Shown here: positions 1 through 7,885 of the stretch, in pieces
How the letters are laid out: each line of letters starts with the position of its first letter
Numbering within the stretch: the stretch's first letter is position 1
Source of the DNA: Yoonia maricola
Lineage (GTDB): Bacteria > Pseudomonadota > Alphaproteobacteria > Rhodobacterales > Rhodobacteraceae
Direction: 5' to 3'
Assembly (NCBI RefSeq): GCF_002797915.1
Contig: NZ_PGTY01000001.1
Location: forward strand, 1,054,001-1,118,000
DNA length: 64,000 nt
Notes under the pieces: generated by a model
Databases searched by the model: none
Told to the model about the DNA's origin: nothing
The model's input: only the letters and a program-made list of their open reading frames with translations
Position numbers and translations under genes: made by a program

Positions 1-2
1 AA

Positions 3-224
3 GCGATGATCGGCGGCATGGTCTCTGGCCTTGCCAGCAGGCTGGCCACCGAAGGCGGCCCTGCGCAGGACTGGGCTCGCCTGATCCGGGCCTACGGTGT
101 TCTGGGCGATCAAGAGGCCGCGCGCATGGTCTGGACCGAAGCGCAGCAAGTCTTTGTCAGCAGCATGCGGGGCATGGAAATTCTGACCAACGCCGCCCGT
201 GATGCAGGCGTATTAGAGGAATGA
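3..224 (+). CDS. ccmI: Cytochrome c-type biogenesis protein CcmI, C-terminal fragment
   Basis: The reading frame is open from the window edge and ends in a TGA that overlaps the next start by 4 bases (ATGA). The visible 73 residues contain the stretch LATEGGPAQDWARLIRAYG followed by a TPR-like helix pair (GVLGDQEAARMVWTEAQQVF), which resembles the end of alphaproteobacterial CcmI. CcmI is a membrane-anchored TPR protein that hands apocytochrome c to the heme ligation machinery. The N-terminal membrane part lies outside the window, so the call rests on the tail only. Coupling to ruvX is by position; there is no functional link. Confidence 0.72.
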   Translation, partial: AMIGGMVSGLASRLATEGGPAQDWARLIRAYGVLGDQEAARMVWTEAQQVFVSSMRGMEILTNAARDAGVLEE

Positions 225-697
225 TTTGCGACACGCCAGAAGCCTTTGTCGCTGAAATCCCTGACATGGGCGCACTGGCAGGGCTGGACCTTGGGACGGC
301 GACGATCGGGGTGGCGGTCTCAGACGTCATGCGTTCGGTCGCGACCCCGCTTGAGACGATCAAACGCAAGAAATTCGGTGTCGATGCGACCAAACTGTTG
401 GAGCTGACAACACACCGCTTGGTGACCGGGCTGGTGCTGGGACTGCCGATGAACATGGACGGGTCCGAGGGGCCACGCTGTCAGGCGACACGCGCCTTTG
501 CGCGTAACTTGGAAAAACTGACCCCTCTACCAATCACCTTCTGGGACGAACGCCTATCCACGGTCGCCGCCGAACGCGCGCTGCTTGAGGCGGATACGTC
601 ACGCAAACGTCGCGCAGAGGTCATTGACCACGTGGCCGCCGGCTATATCTTGCAAGGCATGCTGGACCGCATGGCGCATATAAGGACGCACTCGTGA
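221..697 (+). CDS. ruvX: Putative pre-16S rRNA nuclease / Holliday junction resolvase-like YqgF
   Basis: This 158-residue protein has the usual YqgF/RuvX length and an RNase H-like fold. The first strand LDLGTATIGVAVSD carries the acidic residue Asp23. The central FWDERLST motif supplies the second acidic residue, and a late Asp in VIDHVAA the third. The family processes the 5' end of 16S rRNA and was earlier described as a resolvase. The start codon sits inside the stop of ccmI (ATGA), and the stop overlaps the GTG start of the next gene, so the three genes are translationally coupled. A slightly later start near Met16 (DMGALAGLDLG) cannot be excluded. Confidence 0.9.
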   Translation: MICDTPEAFVAEIPDMGALAGLDLGTATIGVAVSDVMRSVATPLETIKRKKFGVDATKLLELTTHRLVTGLVLGLPMNMDGSEGPRCQATRAFARNLEKLTPLPITFWDERLSTVAAERALLEADTSRKRRAEVIDHVAAGYILQGMLDRMAHIRTHS

Positions 698-936
698 ACA
701 TCCCTGAAAACACCGACGACATCTGGAAACGGGCCGAAATCGACAGCCCCTGCGTCAAGGTCTGCGTGATCGAACCAAAAAGCCGCCTGTGCACAGGGTG
801 TTTACGGTCGATTGATGAAATCGGGGCATGGTCGGGGATGTCCGTGGAGGCACGCAAGGCGGTGATGGCGGAGTTACCAACGCGGGCAGGTCAGATCGCG
901 AAGCGGCGCGGCGGACGGGCGGCAAAAGTAAAGTAG
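694..936 (+). CDS. DUF1289 domain protein
   Basis: This 80-residue protein starts with GTG inside the ruvX stop codon (GTGA). It has a conserved four-cysteine pattern, CVKVC followed by CTGC about 10 residues on, and then the IDEIGAWSGM motif of DUF1289 proteins. These are thought to bind a metal or Fe-S centre. The C-terminus is very basic (AKRRGGRAAKVK), which could indicate nucleic-acid contact, but this is inference. The function of the family is not established. It is the last gene of the ccmI-ruvX run. Confidence 0.8.
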   Translation: MNIPENTDDIWKRAEIDSPCVKVCVIEPKSRLCTGCLRSIDEIGAWSGMSVEARKAVMAELPTRAGQIAKRRGGRAAKVK

Positions 937-978
937 CATCACACCCACCGTGGAACGCTGGATGCAGGAGAAAAATCT

Positions 979-1158
979 ATGCTGCAATATAAAGTGGTCT
1001 TCGCATTAACACTTGAAGAATTGGTAGATGACGTCACTACCAACTGTCGCGAAAACTGGGTGCCGCAAGGTGGCGTCAGCCGCGGACCTTTGGGCAATGG
1101 CCTGTTAGGTAAAAAGTACTTCTTTCAAGCGATGACAAAGACGATTTCTACAAATTAG
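979..1158 (+). CDS. Small DUF1737-like protein
   Basis: A 59-residue ORF begins at ATG 979 with a good Shine-Dalgarno sequence (GCAGGAG, 964-970) 8 bases upstream. The protein starts MLQYKVV, has EELVDDV in the middle, then NWVPQGGVSRG and ends FFQAMTK. That order (YkVV, EL..VN, GW.PqGG, yQAM.K) is the pattern I associate with the DUF1737 family of small bacterial proteins of unknown role. It follows the DUF1289 gene by 42 bases and could be co-transcribed. Base composition is less GC-rich than the neighbours. Confidence 0.75.
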   Translation: MLQYKVVFALTLEELVDDVTTNCRENWVPQGGVSRGPLGNGLLGKKYFFQAMTKTISTN

Positions 1159-1172
1159 CAGTCGTTCTGTAT

Positions 1173-1742
1173 TCAGCCGTGTTCAGCGGCCATCATGCCT
1201 TTGAATTGCGTCACGGCTTCTTTCGGAAGGCCTGCAGCTTCAAAAACTGCCGCCGTGAAACTGGCAGGCGCGGTGCCGGGTGCCGTTATTATCCGATCCG
1301 CACCAATGGCAGATGCGCTTGCAAGATAATGCGCCTCTCCGTCGTAGTGCGCCGCATTCTTCTTGAGAAACTCTTTATCATTCGACGTATGTCGGACTTT
1401 GTCCAGCAGGCCTGCACGGGCCAATGCCAGAGTACCGCCACATATACCACCGATACAGGTACCAGCCTCATGAAGCGTATGAAGAACACCACTAATATCA
1501 GGTGCTTCTTCCGTTTCCCAAAGTGTCCCACCTACGACCACAACAACTTTCGGGTGCCACTCCACCATTTCGGCCAACCCCTGAGAAACAAGCACCCTGA
1601 GCCCACCCTGAGAGTCGAGTTCACCGCTATCAGGCGAAAAATATTGAACATCGAGACCATAAAAGGGGCCACCAGTCCCACCAATCAGCGCATATTCCCA
1701 ATCGGCAAAACCCTGCGTTAGGAGCACTGCGATTTTAGTCAT
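1173..1742 (-). CDS. DJ-1/PfpI family protein
   Basis: This 189-residue protein has the DJ-1/PfpI fold signature. It contains an early acidic residue in GFADWEYAL, the strand KVVVVVGG, and the nucleophile elbow GGICGGTLALARAGLLD with Cys101 at the turn. Family members include deglycases, chaperones, amidases and isonitrile hydratases; the sequence does not single out one. It is transcribed alone from a plausible promoter at 1774-1802, and AGGA sits 9 bases before the ATG. The end lies 14 bases from the converging DUF1737 gene. Confidence 0.85.
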   Translation of the reverse strand: MTKIAVLLTQGFADWEYALIGGTGGPFYGLDVQYFSPDSGELDSQGGLRVLVSQGLAEMVEWHPKVVVVVGGTLWETEEAPDISGVLHTLHEAGTCIGGICGGTLALARAGLLDKVRHTSNDKEFLKKNAAHYDGEAHYLASASAIGADRIITAPGTAPASFTAAVFEAAGLPKEAVTQFKGMMAAEHG

Positions 1743-1773
1743 GCGATTTTCCTAGAGCTCAAGATTTAAGCAG

Positions 1774-1802
1774 AACATAAAGCGAACGTAGATACACCGC
1801 AA
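1774..1802 (-). promoter_or_regulatory. Predicted sigma70-type promoter of the DJ-1/PfpI gene
   Basis: On the minus strand TTGCGG (1802-1797) and TATGTT (1779-1774) are separated by exactly 17 bases, about 30 bases before the ATG at 1742. Both boxes match the consensus at four of six positions. This is a visual match only. Confidence 0.45.
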
Positions 1803-1847
1803 TCAGCTTTTTATCATGTATCGGCTCTTCGAAGGCATTGAACGCCA

Positions 1848-2918
1848 TTACTCTTTCGCAAACACAAAACACCTGTCCCGCCGGATCATCAGCCACAGCG
1901 GCATCCCCGGTTTCGGCAGGAACACCGACGGCACCACAGCTTTCAAAATCGACCCGTCAAAATCCATGCGAAACTCGACCAGGCTTGATGCCCCCATGAA
2001 CCTTGCCCGCTCCACCACGCCGCGCGCGGCGGTGCCTTCGACAGGTGTGGGGCTGGGGCCGCGTCCGGCGCGGTCGAATTCAATTTTCAGGTGCTGGGGG
2101 CGGATCACAATATCAACATCTGTCCCATCCGGCACACCGGGGGCGAGGAACTGACCAAAAGGCGTATCTGTCAAAGCGCCCTCAACTTTGCCACGTATTA
2201 CGTTGATATCACTAAAGAAAGCCGCCGCCTGAATATCAACCGGCGCATTATAGATGTTATAGGGCGCACCACGCTGCACGATTTTACCGTCCCGCATCAG
2301 CGCAATCTCATCAGCCATGCGCATCGCCTCGCCCGGTTCATGTGTGACCAGCAAAACAGCAGTGCCCTCACTTTTGAGAACCGCCAGCGTCTCATCGCGA
2401 ATATCGTCGCGCAGGCGGTCATCAAGGCCGGAAAACGGCTCATCCATCAGCATGATCCGGGGGCGCGGAGCGAGCGCGCGGGCGAGTGCGACGCGCTGTT
2501 GCTCACCCCCCGACAGCTGGTGCGGATAATCATCGATATGCGACGCCATGCCGACCTTGCCCAGCAATTCATGCACGCGGTCCGTTACTTTGCGCCCAGC
2601 CAGCCCAAAGGACACGTTTTGCGCGACGGTCAGATGCGGGAACAATGCAAAATCCTGAAACATCAGGCCAATGTTGCGCTGCTCGGGCGGCAGTGACATT
2701 GCACCATTGCACACCAGTTTGCCATCCACATTGATCGTACCGCTATCCTGGCTTTCCACCCCAGCTATAATGCGCAGGGTCGTGGATTTGCCGCAGCCAG
2801 ACGGGCCCAAAAGGCAGGTCACCTGCCCCGGCATGACCGTCAGGTCAACATCGTCCACCACCCGGCGGCCGCCAAAGTCTTTGACGATATTGCTGATCTC
2901 AAGGCGGGGGGGCTGCAT
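1848..2918 (-). CDS. ABC transporter ATP-binding protein, Fe3+/polyamine (FbpC/PotA) type
   Basis: With the start at ATG 2918 (MQPPRLEISNIVK) this is a 356-residue ATPase. It shows Walker A GPSGCGKST, Q-loop MFQDFALFPH, signature LSGGEQQR, Walker B IMLMDEP and H-switch VLLVTHEP. After the ATPase core is a C-terminal extension of about 120 residues with the TOBE/OB-like pattern of FbpC/PotA/CysA proteins (DVDIVIRPQHLKI). Such subunits power import of ferric iron, polyamines or sulfate. No permease or binding protein is adjacent, so the substrate is unknown. An in-frame ATG at 2963 would add 15 residues that do not look like family sequence. Confidence 0.85.
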   Translation of the reverse strand: MQPPRLEISNIVKDFGGRRVVDDVDLTVMPGQVTCLLGPSGCGKSTTLRIIAGVESQDSGTINVDGKLVCNGAMSLPPEQRNIGLMFQDFALFPHLTVAQNVSFGLAGRKVTDRVHELLGKVGMASHIDDYPHQLSGGEQQRVALARALAPRPRIMLMDEPFSGLDDRLRDDIRDETLAVLKSEGTAVLLVTHEPGEAMRMADEIALMRDGKIVQRGAPYNIYNAPVDIQAAAFFSDINVIRGKVEGALTDTPFGQFLAPGVPDGTDVDIVIRPQHLKIEFDRAGRGPSPTPVEGTAARGVVERARFMGASSLVEFRMDFDGSILKAVVPSVFLPKPGMPLWLMIRRDRCFVFAKE

Positions 2919-2977
2919 GGGTGCTGGGCTTATCCCTGACGAAAACATTAAGGTATAGCGCACCTAACAACAGTTGG

Positions 2978-3012
2978 GCTGCGGGGCAAGGTCTGCACCT
3001 TTACCCCACAGC
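2978..3012 (-). terminator. Strong hairpin between the SDR and ABC genes
   Basis: The segment can fold as GCTG-c-GGGG-c-AAGGT, loop CTGC, ACCTT-ta-CCCC-a-CAGC: 13 base pairs with small internal mismatches. It begins 17 bases after the SDR stop codon in the direction of transcription. There is no clear U-run after it, so it may be a Rho-assisted terminator, a 3'-end stabiliser or an attenuator for the ABC ATPase gene. It is directly visible; the role is inferred. Confidence 0.4.
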
Positions 3013-3028
3013 GATTTCGAACGTGTGA

Positions 3029-3808
3029 TCAGATGGTTGCGTTGATTGCCCCGCCGTCCAACACGATATTCTGGCCAACGATAAAGCCCGCATGTTGCGA
3101 ACATAAGAAAGCACACATCGCGCCAAACTCTTCCTTGGTGCCATAGCGGCGTGCGGGGATCGTCGCCTCGCGATTGGCCTTGGCCTGCGCCAGGTCGATG
3201 CCCTGCGCCTTCGACACACCAGTATCAAGGCTGATGGCGCGGTCAGTGGCATGGATGCCGGGCAACATGTTGTTCACGTTCACGCCAAACTGGGCAACCT
3301 GACGTGCGGTGCCAGCGGCATAGCCGGTCAACCCCGCGCGGGCGGAATTGGACAGCCCCAACTGCGGAATGGGCGCTTTCACGGAACCGGATGTGATGTT
3401 CACAACACGCCCCCAGCCTTTGTCGATCATACCGGGCATCAGCGCTTTCATCAGCGCGATGGGCGCCAACATATTGGCGTCCAATGCCGCAATAAAGTCA
3501 TCCCGGTCCCAATCAGACCACAGGCCCGGCGGAGGACCACCAGCATTATTCACAAGGATATCAACGCCATCCGCCGCTTTCAAAAGTGCGGCCTGCCCCT
3601 CGGGTGCAGAAACATCTGCGGCCACTGCGACAACCTCAACCCCATATGCGCTGCGAATTTCCGACGCCGTCGTTTCCAGCGCTTCGGCCCCGCGCCCGTT
3701 CAGCACCAGATCAACACCTGCCGCTGCCAATGCCTCGGCGCAGCCGCGCCCCAAGCCCTTTGAAGATGCACAGACAAGCGCGCGTTTTCCCTTGATCCCA
3801 AGATCCAT
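3029..3808 (-). CDS. SDR-family oxidoreductase with altered catalytic tetrad
   Basis: This 259-residue Rossmann protein has the nucleotide-binding glycine motif ASSKGLGRG near residue 15, DILVNNAGG near 85 and the ITSGS serine. Where classical SDRs have Tyr-x-x-x-Lys (YSASK in FabG), this protein reads SNSAR, so both the catalytic Tyr and Lys appear replaced. A known SDR subgroup called BKR-like has an imperfect cofactor motif and catalytic tetrad, and this protein resembles it. FabG-like annotation should therefore be treated with care. AAGGGATG lies just before the ATG. It is divergent from the Hint gene. Confidence 0.85.
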   Translation of the reverse strand: MDLGIKGKRALVCASSKGLGRGCAEALAAAGVDLVLNGRGAEALETTASEIRSAYGVEVVAVAADVSAPEGQAALLKAADGVDILVNNAGGPPPGLWSDWDRDDFIAALDANMLAPIALMKALMPGMIDKGWGRVVNITSGSVKAPIPQLGLSNSARAGLTGYAAGTARQVAQFGVNVNNMLPGIHATDRAISLDTGVSKAQGIDLAQAKANREATIPARRYGTKEEFGAMCAFLCSQHAGFIVGQNIVLDGGAINATI

Positions 3809-3838
3809 GATGTCATCCCTTTCATTGTCGTCGATCTG

Positions 3839-3867
3839 GACCTAGCACTGCACCCTGCCTTCGGCAA
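3839..3867 (-). promoter_or_regulatory. Predicted promoter of the SDR gene
   Basis: On the minus strand TTGCCG (3867-3862) and TAGGTC (3844-3839) are spaced by 17 bases, about 30 bases before the start codon at 3808. The -10 box is a weak match. It lies in the divergent region shared with the Hint-domain gene. Confidence 0.35.
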
Positions 3868-3932
3868 ACCCATCGCACAGAATTGCTGTTCTCGCTTGGC
3901 CTTGGCGGCGCGTGGGTGTAACCCCTTTTGCC

Positions 3933-4895
3933 ATGCCCCAAAGCCCCCTCACAATCGACGTACTGCATGCCGCCCACATCAAAGTCAGCGGTGGTGTGAT
4001 GCGGGGTGAGCCTTTGTCCTTTGCCGATGAACTGGTGATGGATGATGTATTTGAAATCGCGAGCGATGCGACCACAATGGCATTGGACCTGCTGGCTGAT
4101 GACACCGGCCTACGTCTGGCCAACGGCCTCTGTAACAGGGTGCATCTGGATAGCTGCCTGACCATGATGGGCCCTGATGGCAGCACACATGAGGCGCTGA
4201 TCCTGGTCGAGATTGAGGATAACAGCGCCGCAGATATCTTTCTGCTACCGTTGGGAGAGCTGCTGCCTTTGGTGGACTACCGGCTGATCGGGATTGAACG
4301 GCACACGGCCACCCGCCGTTTTGCCGAAGCGGCAAGCGGGTCCTTTGCGAAGGGTACGCAGATTACCATGGGCGACGGGCGCCAGCGCCTGATCGAGGCT
4401 TTGGCCGCTGGTGACATGGTTCTGACGCGCGATGCTGGCCGCCAACCGATCCGCCATATCGGGCAGGCAACCCTGCGTGCGACGGGCCGTTTTGCACCTG
4501 TTGTGATTACCAAAGGTACTTTGCACAACGAACGTGATCTGGTGGTGCGCCCAGACCACCGCCTGTTTATCTATCAACGCGAGGATCATCTGGGCGCAGG
4601 CCGCCCAGAGGTGTTGATCAAGGCACGCCATCTGGTGGATCACAGCACTGTACTGCGTCGCCGCGGTGGGTTTGTCGATTATTACCAACTGATCTTCGAT
4701 GACCATCACATCATCTATGCCGAAGGCATCGGCGCAGAATCCCATCTTATCGGTCCACACACCCGCCACGCCTTGCCCGCTGGCGTGGCGTCCCCCGATC
4801 ACGGCCACAGGCCGCATTTGGATTATGAGGTCAAGACCAGTCTGATCCCAACAGAACAGGCCGCGACGTTGCTGCGCAAGGCGTCGGCACGTTAA
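3933..4895 (+). CDS. Hint (Hedgehog/intein-type) domain protein
   Basis: This 320-residue protein has an N-terminal region of about 135 residues of unknown fold followed by a Hint module (about 138-280). The module contains FAKGTQITMGDG, the strand GDMVLTRDAG, VVRPDHRLFI (the TxxH-like position) and DDHHIIYAEGIGAESHL. Such proteins are frequent in Rhodobacteraceae, and many are secreted or act on surface proteins. In the usual module the first residue is a Cys (CFxxGT); here it is Ser (SFAKGT). The chosen ATG gives MPQSPLTIDVL; an in-frame GTG at 3912 would add seven residues. No clear Shine-Dalgarno sequence supports either. Confidence 0.8.
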   Translation: MPQSPLTIDVLHAAHIKVSGGVMRGEPLSFADELVMDDVFEIASDATTMALDLLADDTGLRLANGLCNRVHLDSCLTMMGPDGSTHEALILVEIEDNSAADIFLLPLGELLPLVDYRLIGIERHTATRRFAEAASGSFAKGTQITMGDGRQRLIEALAAGDMVLTRDAGRQPIRHIGQATLRATGRFAPVVITKGTLHNERDLVVRPDHRLFIYQREDHLGAGRPEVLIKARHLVDHSTVLRRRGGFVDYYQLIFDDHHIIYAEGIGAESHLIGPHTRHALPAGVASPDHGHRPHLDYEVKTSLIPTEQAATLLRKASAR

Positions 4896-4898
4896 CGG

Positions 4899-5504
4899 TT
4901 ATGGCGCATCAGTTTCCTCTAAAGTGATCACAAGCGTACCACTGCGCATGACGCCGTTGTGATCAATCTCCGCCTCAAGATCTGCCCCCGAAAGCGCAGT
5001 TGTCGGATTACCCAAAAAAACGGCAGTCAATGTGCCATCAAACCCAAAGGTCTGATCACCCTCACTGAGAGTGCCAGCATAATCCAACGGCATATCCTGC
5101 CCTGCAGCCGTACCTTGCAACGTGATCGTGCCGCCGTAGTCAACCAGATCATCAGCGCTGTTTGTCCCAAAGGCGTTTTCTATCGCACCGGCAGCATCGC
5201 CACTGCCAAAATCAACACGCAAAGTCGCATCACCAAAGATAACGATTGGCGTGACACCGTTTTCCACCCGCATCGTGCCAGAGCCGGAAAAGTCCATCGT
5301 CCCCATCGGCAGGTTTTCATCCGCAGTCCTGGGCATCCCCATCACTCCGGCCCCGGGATCACCCAGCACCCGCAGTTTTTGCGCCTCATATATGTTCAAC
5401 CGGGCAAGGCGTGGGTCAATCCCGCCGCGGTCACTGCCACCCCCGCCACCACCACAGGCGGCAAGCCAGAACAAGAAAACCAAGGTCATCGTAAAGCGGT
5501 ACAT
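4899..5504 (-). CDS. Secreted lipoprotein, possible beta-barrel
   Basis: The start at 5504 is preceded by a strong GGGGAGGGG Shine-Dalgarno sequence. The protein (201 residues) begins with a lipoprotein signal peptide whose lipobox is LAAC, followed by a run of six glycines as a flexible tether. The rest is rich in Gly, Thr and Asp and alternates hydrophobic and polar residues (for example GTLTAVFLGNPTTALSGADL). This is compatible with a small C-terminal beta-barrel of the transferrin-binding-protein-like lipoprotein type; that assignment is tentative. It is divergent from prfC with about 100 bases between. Confidence 0.65.
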   Translation of the reverse strand: MYRFTMTLVFLFWLAACGGGGGGSDRGGIDPRLARLNIYEAQKLRVLGDPGAGVMGMPRTADENLPMGTMDFSGSGTMRVENGVTPIVIFGDATLRVDFGSGDAAGAIENAFGTNSADDLVDYGGTITLQGTAAGQDMPLDYAGTLSEGDQTFGFDGTLTAVFLGNPTTALSGADLEAEIDHNGVMRSGTLVITLEETDAP

Positions 5505-5603
5505 GGCCCCTCCCCGCGCCGGTTTAACGCCAACTCCCAAATCTTCCGTTAAGCACGCGCCATATGATTGCCCTTTGTCCCCCAACCGCATAAAGCGTCA
5601 TCC

Positions 5604-7199
5604 ATGACAAATCGCCCTGACCTGCCCCCCGAAATCGCGCGCCGCCGCACCTTTGCGATCATCTCGCACCCCGACGCGGGCAAGACGACGCTGACTGAAA
5701 AGTTTCTGCTCTATGGTGGCGCTATTCAGATGGCCGGACAGGTACGTGCGAAAGGTGAAGCGCGGCGGACGCGTTCGGACTTTATGCAGATGGAAAAGGA
5801 CCGGGGGATTTCTGTTTCGGCCTCGGCCATGTCCTTTGATTTTGAAAAATACCGGTTCAATCTGGTCGATACCCCCGGCCACTCGGATTTTTCTGAGGAT
5901 ACCTATCGCACGCTGACGGCTGTGGATGCTGCCGTCATGGTCATTGACGGGGCAAAGGGCGTGGAAAGCCAGACCCAAAAGCTGTTTGAGGTCTGCCGCC
6001 TGCGCGATCTGCCGATCCTGACGTTTTGTAACAAGATGGACCGCGAAAGCCGCGATACGTTTGAGATCATTGACGAAATTCAGGAAAACCTTGCGATTGA
6101 CGTGACCCCTGCGTCATGGCCCATCGGTGTGGGCCGCGAATTCATGGGCTGTTACGACATCCTGCGCGACAAACTAGAAATCATGGACCGCGCCGACCGC
6201 AATAAGGTGGCGGAAAGCATTGAAATCAGCGGTCTGGATGACCCCAAACTGGCCGAACACGTCCCCGCACATCTGCTTGAGAAATTCCTTGAAGAAATCG
6301 AGATGGCGAAGGAACTGCTGCCAACGCTCGACCCGGAATCACTGCTCAACGGCTCGATGACGCCGATCTGGTTCGGCTCTGCAATGAACTCTTTCGGTGT
6401 GAAGGAACTGATGGACGGCCTGGCGACCTATGGCCCTGAACCGCAAGTGCAGACTGCGCAACCGCGCAACATCGCGCCCGAAGAAAAAAAGGTTGCGGGA
6501 TTTGTCTTCAAAGTCCAAGCCAACATGGACCCCAAGCACCGCGACCGGGTCGCCTTCGTGCGCATGGCATCCGGTCATTTCCAACGTGGGATGAAGCTGA
6601 CCCATGTGCGCAGCAAAAAACAGATGGCGATTGCGAACCCTGTCCTTTTCCTTGCAGCCGACCGCGAACTGGCCGAGGAAGCCTGGGCAGGTGATATCAT
6701 CGGTATCCCCAACCACGGGCAATTGCGCATCGGTGACACGCTGACCGAGGGTGAGGCGATCCGCGTTTCCGGCATCCCATCCTTTGCGCCAGAACTGCTG
6801 CAAACCTGCCGCGCGGGTGATCCGTTAAAGGCCAAGCACCTTGAAAAAGCTTTGATGCAGTTTGCCGAAGAAGGGGCGGCCAAGGTGTTCAAGCCCACCT
6901 TCGGGTCCGGTTTCATCGTCGGCGTCGTAGGGGCCTTACAATTCGAAGTGCTCGCCAGCCGGATCGAAATGGAATACGGGCTACCGGTACGATTTGAAGC
7001 GTCACAATTCACCTCCGCCCGTTGGGTGGCCGGTGATAAGGACGCGGTCGATAAATTCGCCGATGCCAACAAGCAGCACATCGCAACCGACAACGACGGG
7101 GACACAGTGTTCCTGACACGGCTGCAATGGGATATCGACCGGGTTGGGCGTGATTATCCGGACGTGACACTGACGGCGACGAAAGAGATGATGGTTTAA
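5604..7199 (+). CDS. prfC: Peptide chain release factor 3
   Basis: This 531-residue GTPase matches RF3 in length. It has the P-loop SHPDAGKTT, switch II DTPGHSDFSEDTYR, NKMD for base recognition, and the RF3-specific segment MQMEKDRGISVSASAM in switch I. Domains II and III follow to the end. RF3 removes RF1/RF2 from the ribosome after peptide release and helps in post-peptidyl-transfer quality control. ATG 5604 (MTNRPDLPPEIARRR) was preferred over an upstream ATG at 5568, which would overlap the divergent promoter region. Confidence 0.97.
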   Translation: MTNRPDLPPEIARRRTFAIISHPDAGKTTLTEKFLLYGGAIQMAGQVRAKGEARRTRSDFMQMEKDRGISVSASAMSFDFEKYRFNLVDTPGHSDFSEDTYRTLTAVDAAVMVIDGAKGVESQTQKLFEVCRLRDLPILTFCNKMDRESRDTFEIIDEIQENLAIDVTPASWPIGVGREFMGCYDILRDKLEIMDRADRNKVAESIEISGLDDPKLAEHVPAHLLEKFLEEIEMAKELLPTLDPESLLNGSMTPIWFGSAMNSFGVKELMDGLATYGPEPQVQTAQPRNIAPEEKKVAGFVFKVQANMDPKHRDRVAFVRMASGHFQRGMKLTHVRSKKQMAIANPVLFLAADRELAEEAWAGDIIGIPNHGQLRIGDTLTEGEAIRVSGIPSFAPELLQTCRAGDPLKAKHLEKALMQFAEEGAAKVFKPTFGSGFIVGVVGALQFEVLASRIEMEYGLPVRFEASQFTSARWVAGDKDAVDKFADANKQHIATDNDGDTVFLTRLQWDIDRVGRDYPDVTLTATKEMMV

Positions 7200-7241
7200 C
7201 TGTCACTTTTAACCGACGCGAATTGTGCTTACACTCGACCT

Positions 7242-7862
7242 ATGCCTTTACAGAACCGTGTTCAGCCCACTGGCGATATTATCTCGCACCCGTCTCGTGG
7301 GTTGTTCACAGGTAATCGTGGCATTTTGCATAAATCCGACGGGACTTTGGGTACCCGTCGCTGGGCGCATAAGCACTGGTTGATCTGCACACTAAAGCAC
7401 CCCAAAGGCCGCTATCACGGACCGCTGCCAGAGCGCGGCTGGTCGCCACTGTTCTTTCTGGATGAGGCCGTCGCACTGTCTGCGGGTCACCGCCCATGCC
7501 ATTATTGTCGTCGGTCTGCCTATCATGCCTACCGCGATGCATGGGGGGCTGCGGCGGGCCAGGTGCCTGACCGGATGGCGATGGATAACGCACTTCATCA
7601 GGCGCGTGTGACTCGGAAACGTGCCCAAATACGATATCAGGCCGCGGCTGCCAATCTGCCCAATGGCATCTTCGGTCTCGTAGACGAGCTGCCCTGTCTG
7701 CTGTGGGACGATCAGGCGTTGCCTTATACGCCGGATGGCTACGGTGCACCGCAGGCACGCCCCGAGGGGATGTTGACGGTGCTGACACCTGAACCCAGCA
7801 TGCGCGTGCTGGCGGCAGGCTACCTTGCGGTGTTGCACCCATCTGCGGGGTTGTCAGCATAG
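7242..7862 (+). CDS. Conserved hypothetical protein
   Basis: A 206-residue protein I do not recognise. It begins 42 bases after prfC. It contains a CHYC pair (residues about 86-89) inside GHRPCHYCRRSAYHAYRDAW, which could bind a metal or form part of a nucleic-acid-binding turn. There is a second invariant-looking block LPNGIFGLVDELPCLLWDD. There is no signal peptide or membrane segment, so it is probably cytoplasmic. Codon use matches the neighbours and the frame is uninterrupted, which supports a real gene. Confidence 0.7.
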   Translation: MPLQNRVQPTGDIISHPSRGLFTGNRGILHKSDGTLGTRRWAHKHWLICTLKHPKGRYHGPLPERGWSPLFFLDEAVALSAGHRPCHYCRRSAYHAYRDAWGAAAGQVPDRMAMDNALHQARVTRKRAQIRYQAAAANLPNGIFGLVDELPCLLWDDQALPYTPDGYGAPQARPEGMLTVLTPEPSMRVLAAGYLAVLHPSAGLSA

Positions 7863-7885
7863 ACAAGCCTCGGGATACTGCCCCT

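Noticed and set aside
1179-1721. 180-codon plus-strand ORF
   Set aside because: It is the shadow of the DJ-1/PfpI gene, whose nucleophile elbow and fold motifs are clear.
4245-4817. 190-codon minus-strand ORF
   Set aside because: It is antisense to the Hint-domain gene, with no ribosome-binding site or domain.
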